Below are positions 24,515 to 32,857 of a stretch of DNA of 64,000 nt, in pieces (positions within the stretch are counted from its first letter, which is position 1; every line of letters begins with the position of its first letter). The stretch spans positions 2,108,001 to 2,172,000 of the forward strand of contig NZ_JACBZR010000001.1 of assembly GCF_013408335.1 (NCBI RefSeq), written 5' to 3'. The notes beneath the pieces were generated by a model, which searched no databases, was not told the DNA's origin, and worked only from the letters and a program-made list of their open reading frames with translations. The position numbers and the translations under genes were made by a program. The DNA is from Nocardioides panzhihuensis (GTDB lineage Bacteria > Actinomycetota > Actinomycetes > Propionibacteriales > Nocardioidaceae).

Positions 24515-25285
24515 ATGACCTATTGGCATCGGACCGGCGCGCACACCTTCACCCCGACCGAGCACGTCGGCGGCGCCTGGGACCTGGAGACTCAGCACAT
24601 CGCCACTCTGCTCGGCGTGCTCGCGCACGAGGTCGAGCGCGACCGCGACACCCGCCGCGACGACGGTCTCCGGATCACCCGGCTCGGCTACGACATCCTC
24701 GGGACCATCCCGCTCGAGCCGGTCGCCGTGGAGGTGACAGTGCTCCGCGGCGGCCGCACGATCGAGCTCGTCGAGGCCCGAGCCAGCCATGCCGGCCGGC
24801 CGGTCGTGCTCCTGCGTGCCTGGCTGACCGCCGACTACCCGACCGCTGACCTCGCAGGAACCCACCACGCGTCGATGCCCGCACCGGGCGACGAGGTGCC
24901 TGCCTGGGACATGACGGCGGTGTGGGGCGGGGGCTTCATCGCCTCGGTCGAGGTGCGTCGGCGTGACCTCGGCCCGGGACGGGCCCAGGCCTGGGTGCGT
25001 ACGCCTCATCCCCTGGTCGCCGACGAGGAGGTGAGCCGGCTGGCGCAGGTCGCAGGACTGCTCGACATCACCAACGGCGTAGCCGTCCGGGTCGACCCGA
25101 AGGACGTCAGCTTCCCCAACCTCGACCTGACCGCGCACCTGTTCCGTACGCCGGGCATCGGCTGGCTGGGGCTCGACACGACCGTCTCGTTCGGCCCGGA
25201 GGGCGCCGGGGTGACGACCACGGTGCTCCACGACGAACGCGGCGCCTTCGGGGTCAGTACGCAGTGCCTGACCGTCCGTCCGTGA
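24515..25285 (+). CDS. Acyl-CoA thioesterase-like protein (TesB/4HBT_3 type double hot dog)
   Basis: A 256-residue protein with two hot-dog halves: an N-terminal half (RDDGLRITRLGYDILGTIPLEPVAVEVTVLRGGRTIELVEA type) and a C-terminal half (LTAHLFRTPGIGWLGLDTTV and GAFGVSTQ). This matches the thioesterase-like superfamily found after acyl-CoA ligases. It would hydrolyse or bind acyl-CoA. It is co-transcribed with the preceding ligase and ends in a shared bidirectional terminator. Confidence 0.82.
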   Translation: MTYWHRTGAHTFTPTEHVGGAWDLETQHIATLLGVLAHEVERDRDTRRDDGLRITRLGYDILGTIPLEPVAVEVTVLRGGRTIELVEARASHAGRPVVLLRAWLTADYPTADLAGTHHASMPAPGDEVPAWDMTAVWGGGFIASVEVRRRDLGPGRAQAWVRTPHPLVADEEVSRLAQVAGLLDITNGVAVRVDPKDVSFPNLDLTAHLFRTPGIGWLGLDTTVSFGPEGAGVTTTVLHDERGAFGVSTQCLTVRP

Positions 25286-25301
25286 CCGACGGTCAGGCAC
25301 T
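25263..25301. terminator. Bidirectional terminator between convergent thioesterase and ligase genes
   Basis: A perfect 14-bp inverted repeat, AGTGCCTGACCGTC and GACGGTCAGGCACT, with an 11-base loop. The left arm lies in the last codons of the thioesterase. Both convergent genes end here. Confidence 0.75.
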
Positions 25302-25316
25302 CCCGTTGCTCGTCGT

Positions 25317-27044
25317 TCAGCTGCGGGGAAAGAAGTCCTCGTAGCGGTGCTCCCCCGCCGGCCGCTGGTCGACGACCTCCTGCTCGCGGGTCCGGAGCTC
25401 GACGCGCCGGATCTTGCCCGAGATCGTCTTGGGAAGGTCGAAGAACTCCAGGCGCCGCACCCGCAGGTAGGGCGGGAGGTGGTCGCGGGCGAACTCGAGG
25501 ATGGCCCGGGCAGTCTCGGCGGTCGGCTCGTGGCCGGCGGTGAGCGAGACGTACGCCTTGGGGACAGCGAGCCGCACGGGGTCCGGTGCGGGGACGACCG
25601 CCGCCTCGGCCACCGCGGGGTGCTCGATCAGGACCGACTCCAGCTCGAAGGGCGAGACCTTGTAGTCGGATGCCTTGAAGACGTCGTCGGTGCGGCCTAC
25701 GTAGGTGATGTAGCCGTCCTCGTCGCGGCTGGCGACGTCACCGGTGTGGAAGAAGCCGCCGCGCATGGCGTCGGCGGTGCGCTTCTCGTCGTCGCGGTAG
25801 GCGGTCATCAGCGTGGCGGGTCGCGCCGAGAGGTCGAGGCCCAGATCGAGGCAGAGCTCACCCTCCCCCGGCCCCTCGATCACGGTCCCCTCGATCGGGT
25901 CGACCAGCACCACCGGAACGCCTGGCAGCGGCCGCCCCATCGACCCGGGACGGACCGGCTGACCTGGGCTGTTGGCGATCGTCGCGGTCATCTCGGTCTG
26001 CCCGAAGCCGTCCCGGATGGTCAGGCTCCACGCCTGACGGATCTGGCTGATCACCTCGGGGTTGAGCGGCTCCCCTGCGCTGATCGCCTCCCGCAGCGAG
26101 CCACAGCCGCCGGTGAGGTCGGCCTGGATGAGCATCCGCCACACCGTGGGCGGAGCGCACATGCTGGTGACGTGCTCCTCCCGGATGCGCTGCAGCAGGG
26201 TGGCCGCGTCGAAGCGCGCGTAGTTGAGGACGAAGACGGTCGCTCCGGCGAGCCAGGGCGCGAAGAAGTTCGACCACGCGTGCTTGGCCCAGCCGGGGCT
26301 CGAGATGTTCATGTGCACGTCGCCGGGACGCAGGCCCAGCCAGTACATCGTCGACAGGTGTCCCACCGGGTAGGTGTAGTGGGTGTGCTCGACCAGCTTC
26401 GGACGGCTGGTGGTGCCGCTGGTGAAGTAGAGGAGCAGCGCGTCGCTCGTGGCGTTGCCGGGGTGGTCGACTGGCTCCTGGCGCTCGGCCGCCGCCGCGG
26501 CGTACCCGTTCCAGCCCTCCTGCTCCCCCACGCTGATCCGGACGTAGTCGCCGGGGACGCCGTCGAACTTGCCCGTGTCCTCGGCGTTGCAGACCACCGC
26601 CTTCGCCCGGCCGCGGGCGAGCCGGTCCACCAGCTCGGCGGTGCCGACCGCCGTCGTCGTCGGCATCAGGACCGCTCCGACCTTCATCGCCGCGAGCATC
26701 GTCTCCCACAGCTCGACCTGGTTGCCGAGCATCACGATCACGCTGTCGCCGCGGCCGACGCCGAGACGACCGAGGTAGCGGGCGACCGCGTCCGAGCGTC
26801 GCGCCAGCTCGTCGAAGGAGTACGCAGCCCGCGACCCGTCGGCCTCGGAGATCACCAGACCCGGAGCATCGTTGCCCCGCGCCATCGGGTCGAACCAGTC
26901 ATGGGCGAAGTTGAAGCTCGCCCCGACCTCTGGCCAGCCAAAGGTCTCGACTGCTCCCGCATAGTCGAGACGCTGGTCGATCAGCGCGTCGCGGGCAGCA
27001 CGGAGGGCGTCGGTCGAAGTCGATCTCGTCATGGCCGTCATCAT
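25317..27044 (-). CDS. AMP-binding acyl-CoA synthetase (acetyl-CoA synthetase-like/MACS branch)
   Basis: A 575-residue adenylate-forming enzyme. P-loop YFTSGTTSRPKLVEHTH, SSPGWAKHAWSNFFAPW as in acetate and medium-chain synthetases, adenine motif DGFGQTEMTATI, FFHTGDVASRDEDGY, and the C-terminal KVSPFELESVL with lysine in LPKTISGKIRRVEL. It activates a short or medium acid to CoA. It is convergent with the thioesterase gene. A G-run/C-run operator matching those of the divergent ligase operon lies just upstream (27068-27085), suggesting shared control by the LuxR regulator. Confidence 0.9.
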   Translation of the reverse strand: MMTAMTRSTSTDALRAARDALIDQRLDYAGAVETFGWPEVGASFNFAHDWFDPMARGNDAPGLVISEADGSRAAYSFDELARRSDAVARYLGRLGVGRGDSVIVMLGNQVELWETMLAAMKVGAVLMPTTTAVGTAELVDRLARGRAKAVVCNAEDTGKFDGVPGDYVRISVGEQEGWNGYAAAAAERQEPVDHPGNATSDALLLYFTSGTTSRPKLVEHTHYTYPVGHLSTMYWLGLRPGDVHMNISSPGWAKHAWSNFFAPWLAGATVFVLNYARFDAATLLQRIREEHVTSMCAPPTVWRMLIQADLTGGCGSLREAISAGEPLNPEVISQIRQAWSLTIRDGFGQTEMTATIANSPGQPVRPGSMGRPLPGVPVVLVDPIEGTVIEGPGEGELCLDLGLDLSARPATLMTAYRDDEKRTADAMRGGFFHTGDVASRDEDGYITYVGRTDDVFKASDYKVSPFELESVLIEHPAVAEAAVVPAPDPVRLAVPKAYVSLTAGHEPTAETARAILEFARDHLPPYLRVRRLEFFDLPKTISGKIRRVELRTREQEVVDQRPAGEHRYEDFFPRS

Positions 27045-27067
27045 CGCCGCGAGCTTGACCGCCGCCC

Positions 27068-27085
27068 TACCCCCGGAAGAGGGGG
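27068..27085 (-). promoter_or_regulatory. Operator-like site before the second acyl-CoA synthetase
   Basis: On the minus strand it reads CCCCC-TCTTCC-GGGGGTA, centred about 33 bp upstream of the ATG at 27044. It is the third occurrence of the C-run/TCYTYC/G-run motif in the 20.5-27 kb block. Confidence 0.6.
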
Positions 27086-27104
27086 CCTGACTCCGAGGAG
27101 TGCG

Positions 27105-27138
27105 GCGAGGCCCCGGCAGATGCCTGCCGGGGCCTCGC
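27105..27138 (-). terminator. Terminator of the HMG-CoA reductase/permease operon
   Basis: A perfect 14-bp inverted repeat, GCGAGGCCCCGGCA and TGCCGGGGCCTCGC, with a 6-base loop, 18 bp after the stop of the minus-strand TctA-type permease gene. Confidence 0.78.
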
Positions 27139-27156
27139 TCGGGTCGCTCGGGCGGG

Positions 27157-28530
27157 TCAGCCCAGAGCGATCATCGCGGGCACCGTGAGCACCGCGGCGT
27201 AGTAGCCCATGAACTGCACGCCGGAGTGCATGCCGAACGCGCGGTTGAGCAGGCCTCCGATCAGCCCCACGGTCACGGTGACCAGCACGGCCAAGAGGCC
27301 ACCTTCGTAGAGGCAGATGACGAGGATCAGCCCGGCGAAGGCGCCGATGATCGCCTCGTGGGAGACGTTGCGCATGACCCAGGACGCGGCTCGGTGGGCA
27401 TGCGTCATCGCGAACGGGTAGGCGACGAGCGTGGCGATCGTGACGGCGATCAGGCCGAACGCCAGGAACTCCCACGTCGTGAGCAGGTCGTGGAGGTTGT
27501 TGGTCGCACCCGTCTCGGCGTCGACCGTGTAGACCGGCGGCGCGTTGAAGAGCGGCGCCGCCGGACCAGCCGCCATCGGCGAGAGCGGCAGGCCCAGCGC
27601 GATCAGCGGGATCATCGTCTCCGCGATGTAGGTCGACTCCGTCGTGCCGTTGCGTACGGCCATCTTGGTGGTGAGCTTGTGATAGCCGTTCTTGACGCGG
27701 GCACCCACCGCCTCGCCCATCAGGACGGTCATCGCGACCGGGGAGAAGACGAAGGTCGCGCTCGAGACGACCGCGGCCCCTGAGGTGTAGGCCACCTGCT
27801 TGCGGTCGAGCACCTTGAGCGGGTTGGGCATCCGCCCAGACCAGGTGCGTACGTCGGGGGCCAGGGCGAACTCGCGCGGCCCGCTGCGTTCGAGGCTCTT
27901 GCGGCCTGATGGCGACATCGCCAGGAAGAGGTCGGCGATGAGCGGCCCGGTGGCGATGCCGAGGAAGAAGCTGATGCTCAGTGCGTGGCCGAGCTGTGCC
28001 GTGACGAACGAGTTGATCCCGACGATCAGCAGCACGAACGGGAACAGCGCGGCCACCGCGGCCCAGCGGCCCTTCGAGGTGAGCGCGATCAGGATGGCCG
28101 CGCCGGCGAAGATCCACGGCGCTGCCTTGCCGATCTCGTCAGCCACGGGCGAGAGCATCCAGGCGAAGAGGACTGCCAGGGGAACCGCGATGAATGCGGA
28201 CAGCACGCCGCCGGAGATCGCCTTCCGCAAGGCGATGTGCGGCACTCCCAGCTCACGCAGCTGTTGGGCGTCGGCCAGCATCGGCGCCGCCATCGTGTCG
28301 CCCGGGATTCCGAGCAAGGTGGTGGGGATGGCGTGAGTGATGTGCTTGGCGATGACCGCGGCGAGGAAGAAGCTGAAGACGCCGGCGGCGGGTACGCCGA
28401 GGAGCACGACGAGCAGCGTGATGGGTGCGACGACGGCGGTCTCGTCGGTGCCCGACACCAGACCGATGGCGGCGAAGACGACGGCGCCGATCAGGCCCAT
28501 CCCGATGGCCCAGAGCAGTGGTTCCATCAT
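27157..28530 (-). CDS. Tripartite tricarboxylate transporter permease, TctA-like
   Basis: A 457-residue, strongly hydrophobic protein with about eleven membrane segments. TctA-like features are TTLLGIPGDTMAAPMLADAQ (the GIPG motif, about residues 60-80) and STYIAETMIPLIALGLPLSPMAAGPA-type repeats later on. The start is ATG 28530 (AGGAGA seven bases upstream), overlapping the stop of the preceding small membrane protein. No TctC-type binding protein is present. It follows a degradative HMG-CoA reductase gene, so mevalonate or a related hydroxy acid is the inferred cargo. Confidence 0.83.
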   Translation of the reverse strand: MMEPLLWAIGMGLIGAVVFAAIGLVSGTDETAVVAPITLLVVLLGVPAAGVFSFFLAAVIAKHITHAIPTTLLGIPGDTMAAPMLADAQQLRELGVPHIALRKAISGGVLSAFIAVPLAVLFAWMLSPVADEIGKAAPWIFAGAAILIALTSKGRWAAVAALFPFVLLIVGINSFVTAQLGHALSISFFLGIATGPLIADLFLAMSPSGRKSLERSGPREFALAPDVRTWSGRMPNPLKVLDRKQVAYTSGAAVVSSATFVFSPVAMTVLMGEAVGARVKNGYHKLTTKMAVRNGTTESTYIAETMIPLIALGLPLSPMAAGPAAPLFNAPPVYTVDAETGATNNLHDLLTTWEFLAFGLIAVTIATLVAYPFAMTHAHRAASWVMRNVSHEAIIGAFAGLILVICLYEGGLLAVLVTVTVGLIGGLLNRAFGMHSGVQFMGYYAAVLTVPAMIALG

Positions 28531-28961
28531 GAGCGGGTCTCCTGTCGGTCGCCGGCCTCGGACTCGGCGTCGAGGTGTGCCTGCTTCAGCACGTCGTAGA
28601 GCCCGAGCTGGCGTAGCTCGTCCCGCACCTCGACCGACAGGTCCGCGGGATCGGTCCACTCCCCACCGTCGGCCGCGATCGCGTCGAGCGCTTCTCGGCG
28701 GCTCTCCGCGGTCGCCGCGGTCTGGGTGACGATGCGCTTGGGCTTGAAGAGCCGGGCGGCGATGAACGCTGCGACCAGACAAGCGCCGAGGCCGAGCAGC
28801 AGAGCATACGACTGGGCAAGAGTCTGGTCTTCCACCGTCGCTCTGAAGAGCCTCCTGCCCAGCAGGAAGGTCGGGGTCGCGATGCCGGCACCGAGCGCGA
28901 TCGACGCACCCAGGTGTCTGGTGTCGACGGTGTCACCCCAGACTTCGATGAGTCGGGACAT
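28527..28961 (-). CDS. Small two-span membrane protein preceding the TctA-like permease
   Basis: 144 residues: a short lead, two hydrophobic segments (ASIALGAGIATPTFLLG and ALLLGLGACLVAAFIAARLF), then a charged cytosolic tail (LSVEVRDELRQLGLYDVLKQ). It occupies the place of TctB, the usual small subunit, but has two rather than four spans, so I do not call it TctB. It overlaps the permease start by 4 bp and is presumably its accessory subunit (inference). Confidence 0.6.
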   Translation of the reverse strand: MSRLIEVWGDTVDTRHLGASIALGAGIATPTFLLGRRLFRATVEDQTLAQSYALLLGLGACLVAAFIAARLFKPKRIVTQTAATAESRREALDAIAADGGEWTDPADLSVEVRDELRQLGLYDVLKQAHLDAESEAGDRQETRS

Positions 28962-29029
28962 GGGACAGATCTCCGATCAGTTCTTGGTAGCGAGCGCATC
29001 GGCGGCTCGCGAGATGGTTGGGGCTAGGG

Positions 29030-30298
29030 TCATCGCCCGCTCCGCAGCTCAGCGAGCACGGTCTCGGCGCGGTCGTGACGGAAGGCCTTCTCGGCGATCA
29101 GTCGCTCTACGACCTGACCGATCTCACCGGGGCCGGCACCCACGGCGATGGCGATGTTCTTGGCGTGCAGCGACATGTGGCCGCGTTGCACGCCCTCGCT
29201 GGCGAGCACCCGCAGCGCGGCGATGTTCTGTGCCAGCCCGACAGCGGTGATGAGCTCGGCGAGCTCCGCCGCAGAGGTCGCACCGGTGAGCGCCACCGCG
29301 GCGCGAGCGCCCGGGTGGGACTTGGTCGCACCCCCGACGAGGCCGACCGGCATGGGCAGCTCGAGGGTCGCCACGATGTTGCCGTCGGCGTCCTTCTCGT
29401 AGGTCGACAGCGAGGTGTAGCGGCCCGCGGCGCTGACGGCATGGGAGTGCGCCCCGGCCTCGACGGCGCGGGTGTCGTTGCCCGTCGCGAGCACCACCGC
29501 GGAGATGCCGTTCATGATGCCCTTGTTGTGAGTGGCCGCGCGGTACGGGTCACCGGCCGCGAGCTTGTAGGCGTGGACCATGTCGTCGACGACCTGATCT
29601 CCACCGAGGGTCTCGGCGTCGAGCACCGCGCGGGCACGCGCCAGGCGGAGGTCGGCCTTGTTGGTGAGGATCCTGAGGACGACGCGTCCGCCGGCGAGCT
29701 CGGCTATCCGGTCGGCCACCGCTTCGGCCATCGTGTTGACCGCGTTGGCGCCCATCGCGTCGCGCACGTCGACGACCAGGTGAGCCACCACGTAGGCCTC
29801 GTTCTCGAAGTCGACGACACGCACGGTGAGGTCGCGGACACCGCCGCCGACCTCGGCGAGCTTGGGGTCCTGGGCACTGGCGAGCTCGATCAGCTCGTGG
29901 CGGGCCTCGAGAACGCGGAGTCTCGCAGCGTGGGGGTCGACGACGTCGACCACCTGGATCTGCGCTTGCATGATCGGACCTGTGCTCGAGGTGTGGAAGC
30001 CGCCCAGCGTTCGTGCCATCCGTGCACCGTTGCTGGCGGCGGCGATCACCGACGCCTCCTCGGTGACCATCGGGACGAGCACGTCACGTCCGTTGACCGT
30101 GTGGTTGGCCGCGATGCCGATCGGCAGCGAGAACGTGCCGATGACGTTCTCGCTCAGGTGGTTGGCGGCATCGATCCCGAAGCCGCCGTCGTCGAAGGCA
30201 GCGAGCGTGGCGGCGTCGACGCCGGTCTGCTGGGTCACGACGGAGCGGCGCTCCTCGACGCTCAGGTTGCGGAAGCCTTGGATGCGGCTGGTGGTCAC
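29030..30298 (-). CDS. mvaA: Hydroxymethylglutaryl-CoA reductase, degradative (class II)
   Basis: A 422-residue enzyme of class II HMG-CoA reductases, which in bacteria oxidise mevalonate and CoA to HMG-CoA with NAD+. The catalytic glutamate is in PMVTEEASVIAAASNGA, lysine in THNKGIMNGI, aspartate in ATGNDTRAVEAGAHSHA, and histidine in GHMSLHAKNIAIA, all in the expected order. The N-terminal ENVIGTFSLPIGIAANH motif also fits. Class I would be membrane-bound and biosynthetic. Next to it are a permease operon and a regulator, as expected for a catabolic unit; an HMG-CoA lyase gene is not seen nearby. Confidence 0.92.
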   Translation of the reverse strand: MTTSRIQGFRNLSVEERRSVVTQQTGVDAATLAAFDDGGFGIDAANHLSENVIGTFSLPIGIAANHTVNGRDVLVPMVTEEASVIAAASNGARMARTLGGFHTSSTGPIMQAQIQVVDVVDPHAARLRVLEARHELIELASAQDPKLAEVGGGVRDLTVRVVDFENEAYVVAHLVVDVRDAMGANAVNTMAEAVADRIAELAGGRVVLRILTNKADLRLARARAVLDAETLGGDQVVDDMVHAYKLAAGDPYRAATHNKGIMNGISAVVLATGNDTRAVEAGAHSHAVSAAGRYTSLSTYEKDADGNIVATLELPMPVGLVGGATKSHPGARAAVALTGATSAAELAELITAVGLAQNIAALRVLASEGVQRGHMSLHAKNIAIAVGAGPGEIGQVVERLIAEKAFRHDRAETVLAELRSGR

Positions 30299-30365
30299 GA
30301 TCGGTCCTCTCGGTTGACTGACCCGACAAGGACACCACTGGATGTGACGAACCGCACATGTCTGA

Positions 30366-30398
30366 ATCGGACAGGATCAGCCTTCCGGAGTGTCCGAT
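30366..30398. promoter_or_regulatory. Inverted repeat at the regulator/mvaA junction
   Basis: ATCGGACA (30366-30373) and TGTCCGAT (30391-30398) are perfect 8-bp arms separated by 17 bp; a further CGGACA follows. It spans the end of the regulator gene and the start of the mvaA leader. It could be the regulator's operator or an attenuator-like hairpin; there is no T-run, so a terminator is less likely. Confidence 0.45.
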
Positions 30399-32244
30399 CC
30401 GGACAGCCTGTTGAGCTGTAGCGCGATTCCCAGCCGGAAGCTGGCCTCCTGGCTCCGCCAACCCGGCAACAGCTGGTCGATGCGCTCGAGACGCTGCTTG
30501 ACGGTGTTCGGATGCACGAAGAGCGCCGCCGCGGCCCGGGTGACGCTGGCGTTGTGGGTCAGGTACGCGTCGAGCGTGCGGACGAGGGCGGAACGGTGCG
30601 ATGTGTCCCATGCCAGCAGCGGGGCGAGGAGCCCGTGAGCGAACGCCAGCGCCCGCTCGCCGTCCGGCCCGAAGAGTGCCAGGTACGGCGCGTAGTCCCG
30701 TCCCAGGACGGCGGCGTCGCTGACGCCGATGCCGGGAAGCATCCGCGAGAGCGTGGAGAGGTCGGTGACCTCGCCGGGAACGTTCTCGATCCGGGTCGTA
30801 CTGCCGACAAGCACCAGTCCGGTGCCGCCGCTCCGGGCAAGCCGCGCGTGGACTCGTTCAGCAGCTCCCGCGCGTCGGGTGAACCTGGCACCAGCGCGAC
30901 CACGCCAGCGTCGTGCTGGGTGGCGAGCCACCCGGAGTCGAGGCCGGACAGGGCACGAACAAGACTCCATCGCTGCTGCTTCCAGCCGGCGGCGACCACC
31001 GGCGTCCAGCTCCCGGCAAGATTCACACCGCGCTGCGAAGCCCGGTGGCGCAGGCCGTTCCAGCTCTGGCGCCCGGACACGAGATCGCCGACCAGCTCAC
31101 CGCGCACTCGTTCCTCGGCGTCGGCGATCGCGTCGCGCTGCATCGTGACCAAGGCGTGGCTCTGGGCGCCGCGCTCGACCGTCCGACGCTGGACCTCGTC
31201 GAGATGCTCTCCACCCACCAGAAGCACGCCGAGCAACGTACGTCCGGCCATCGCGGCGACCACGCCGAGCACGTCGGTGCCGACGTCGACCCATCTCGCG
31301 GTGCCCCGGCTCTTCTCGATCGCGGCGCTGACCTCGGGGCTCAGCCGCCCGGCGGTCCACCAGCCCGCCGCCTGCTCGCAGCTCGTCGCCAGCGGTGCGA
31401 GGTCTCGGTCCGCGATCGCGACCGGGCGCCCCAGGGACTCTGCCAGGATTCTCGCGATGGCGGACGAGCCCTCCCCTTCGAGCACCAGCCGGGTCAGACG
31501 CTCGTGGAGGCTGGCGGACGCCTCCATCGCGGAAGCCCTCTGCTCTGCTTCGGCGCTGGCAGCAGCCGCGTTGGCCGCCGACTCACGCTCGGCCGCCAAC
31601 AACCGAGCCGACTGCAGGATCACCGCAGCCTGGTCGGCGAACGCCGTGAGAAGGGAGATCTGCTCGGTGCTGAAGTTGTGAGCGGACCGGTCGGCGGCGA
31701 AGAGCACCCCGAGCACGCGATCCGAGGAGATCAGCGGCACCCCGAGGATCGACTCCATGTGTTCGGCCTCGACCGCCGCGGTGACCTCGCTCTCGTGTGG
31801 GAAGGCCGCGACATCGTAGGCCGCGGTCCACTGGGGTGTGCGTGTCTGCACGACCTTGCTGGCCAGGCCGATGCCTGCGGGGACCCGCAGGTCGCGCATG
31901 TTGGACGAGATCGTGCCCCGGTTGGCTCGCACGAGCAGCTCGTCCGTCGCTTCGTCGTACTCCGACAGATAGGTCAGGTCGGTGCCCATGAGCTCGTGCG
32001 CGCGGTCGACGAGCTTCTGCAGGAGCTTCTGCACGTCACGCACCTCCACGAGCTCGCGGAGACTGGCCATCAGCGAGGACAGCTCGCGGTCTCGCGCACG
32101 CAGCCGGTCGAGCCGCGCCCGAACGTCCAGCAGCGCCCGGACGGTCTCCTCCTCGAGGCCTTCCGCGGCCTGCCGAAGCGCTTCGGGTGTGATCGGCTGG
32201 TCGGCGCGAACCAGGTCGGCCAGCGCGCGCACCTGCTCAGTCAC
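30377..32244 (-). pseudogene. GAF-domain PucR/CdaR-type regulator, split by one frameshift
   Basis: From GTG 32244 (GGAGG eight bases upstream) a frame encodes an N-terminal helix, a GAF domain (VQKLLQKLVDRAHELMGTDL, IGLASKVVQTRTPQW, LGVPLISSDRVLGVLFAADR) and a central region. At about 30815-30840 homology moves to another frame, which runs to the stop at 30377 and encodes the PucR-type HTH (VRTLDAYLTHNASVTRAAAA, LFVHPNTVKQRLERIDQLLPG). Together they make one normal-length regulator of about 620 residues. No slippery sequence is evident, so this is either a sequencing error or a recent mutation. It probably controls mvaA and the permease, which follow on the same strand. Confidence 0.8.
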
Positions 32245-32291
32245 CTTCCACGCCTCCTTCCCGTGCTGTTCCCATCACGCAAGGACCGAGG

Positions 32292-32759
32292 TCAGCCAAC
32301 GTGAACGGTCGGCTCGACGACGACGGGGAAGCTCACGCTGTTGGCGATGAAGCAGTCCAGGTGGGCCTGGTGATGCGCCGAGGTCGCGGCCTCGACCATC
32401 TCTGCGTCCGCGACGGTGACGACGGGGTGCAGCACAGCCTGGATGAACCGGCCGCCGCTCCCCTGTGTCTCCATGGTGGCGGTCGCGGCGTCCTGGTAGT
32501 CGAGGACGACCACACCGACCTTCACCGCCTGGTGCAGGTAGGACAGCATGTGGCACTGCGCCAGCGCTGTCAGCAGCAGCTGCTCCGGGTTGTGCCGGCC
32601 GGCGTCTCCGCGGAAGGTCCGGTCGGCGGAGCCGAGGATGTCGGGTAGTCCTTCGATGCGTACGACGTGGTCTCGGCTGTAGTCGCGGTAGCCGCTCGTT
32701 CCGGTGCCACGGTTGCCCGTCCACTCCACCGAGACCGCGTACTCATGGATCATTGCCAT
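32292..32759 (-). CDS. OsmC family protein (peroxiredoxin-like)
   Basis: 155 residues. The two redox cysteines are in LTALAQCHMLSYLHQAV and LDCFIANSVSFPV, as in OsmC/Ohr proteins, and NPEQLLLTALAQCH is the family signature. These reduce organic hydroperoxides with a thiol. Start ATG 32759 is preferred: TAGCGT lies exactly six bases upstream with no ribosome-binding site, giving a leaderless transcript; a GTG two codons earlier has no such support. Confidence 0.88.
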   Translation of the reverse strand: MAMIHEYAVSVEWTGNRGTGTSGYRDYSRDHVVRIEGLPDILGSADRTFRGDAGRHNPEQLLLTALAQCHMLSYLHQAVKVGVVVLDYQDAATATMETQGSGGRFIQAVLHPVVTVADAEMVEAATSAHHQAHLDCFIANSVSFPVVVEPTVHVG

Positions 32760-32857
32760 GCCCACACGCTAGCGCCGGTGCGGGCGGTGTATGTGCGGCG
32801 TCCGACCCGGTTACCGCTCGCTGGGACAGGTAACGACCGCGAAGCAGGAGAGGTTCG

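Noticed and set aside
30366..30398. The inverted repeat as a rho-independent terminator
   Set aside because: The spacer is long, there is no T-run in either direction, and the arms begin inside the regulator gene.
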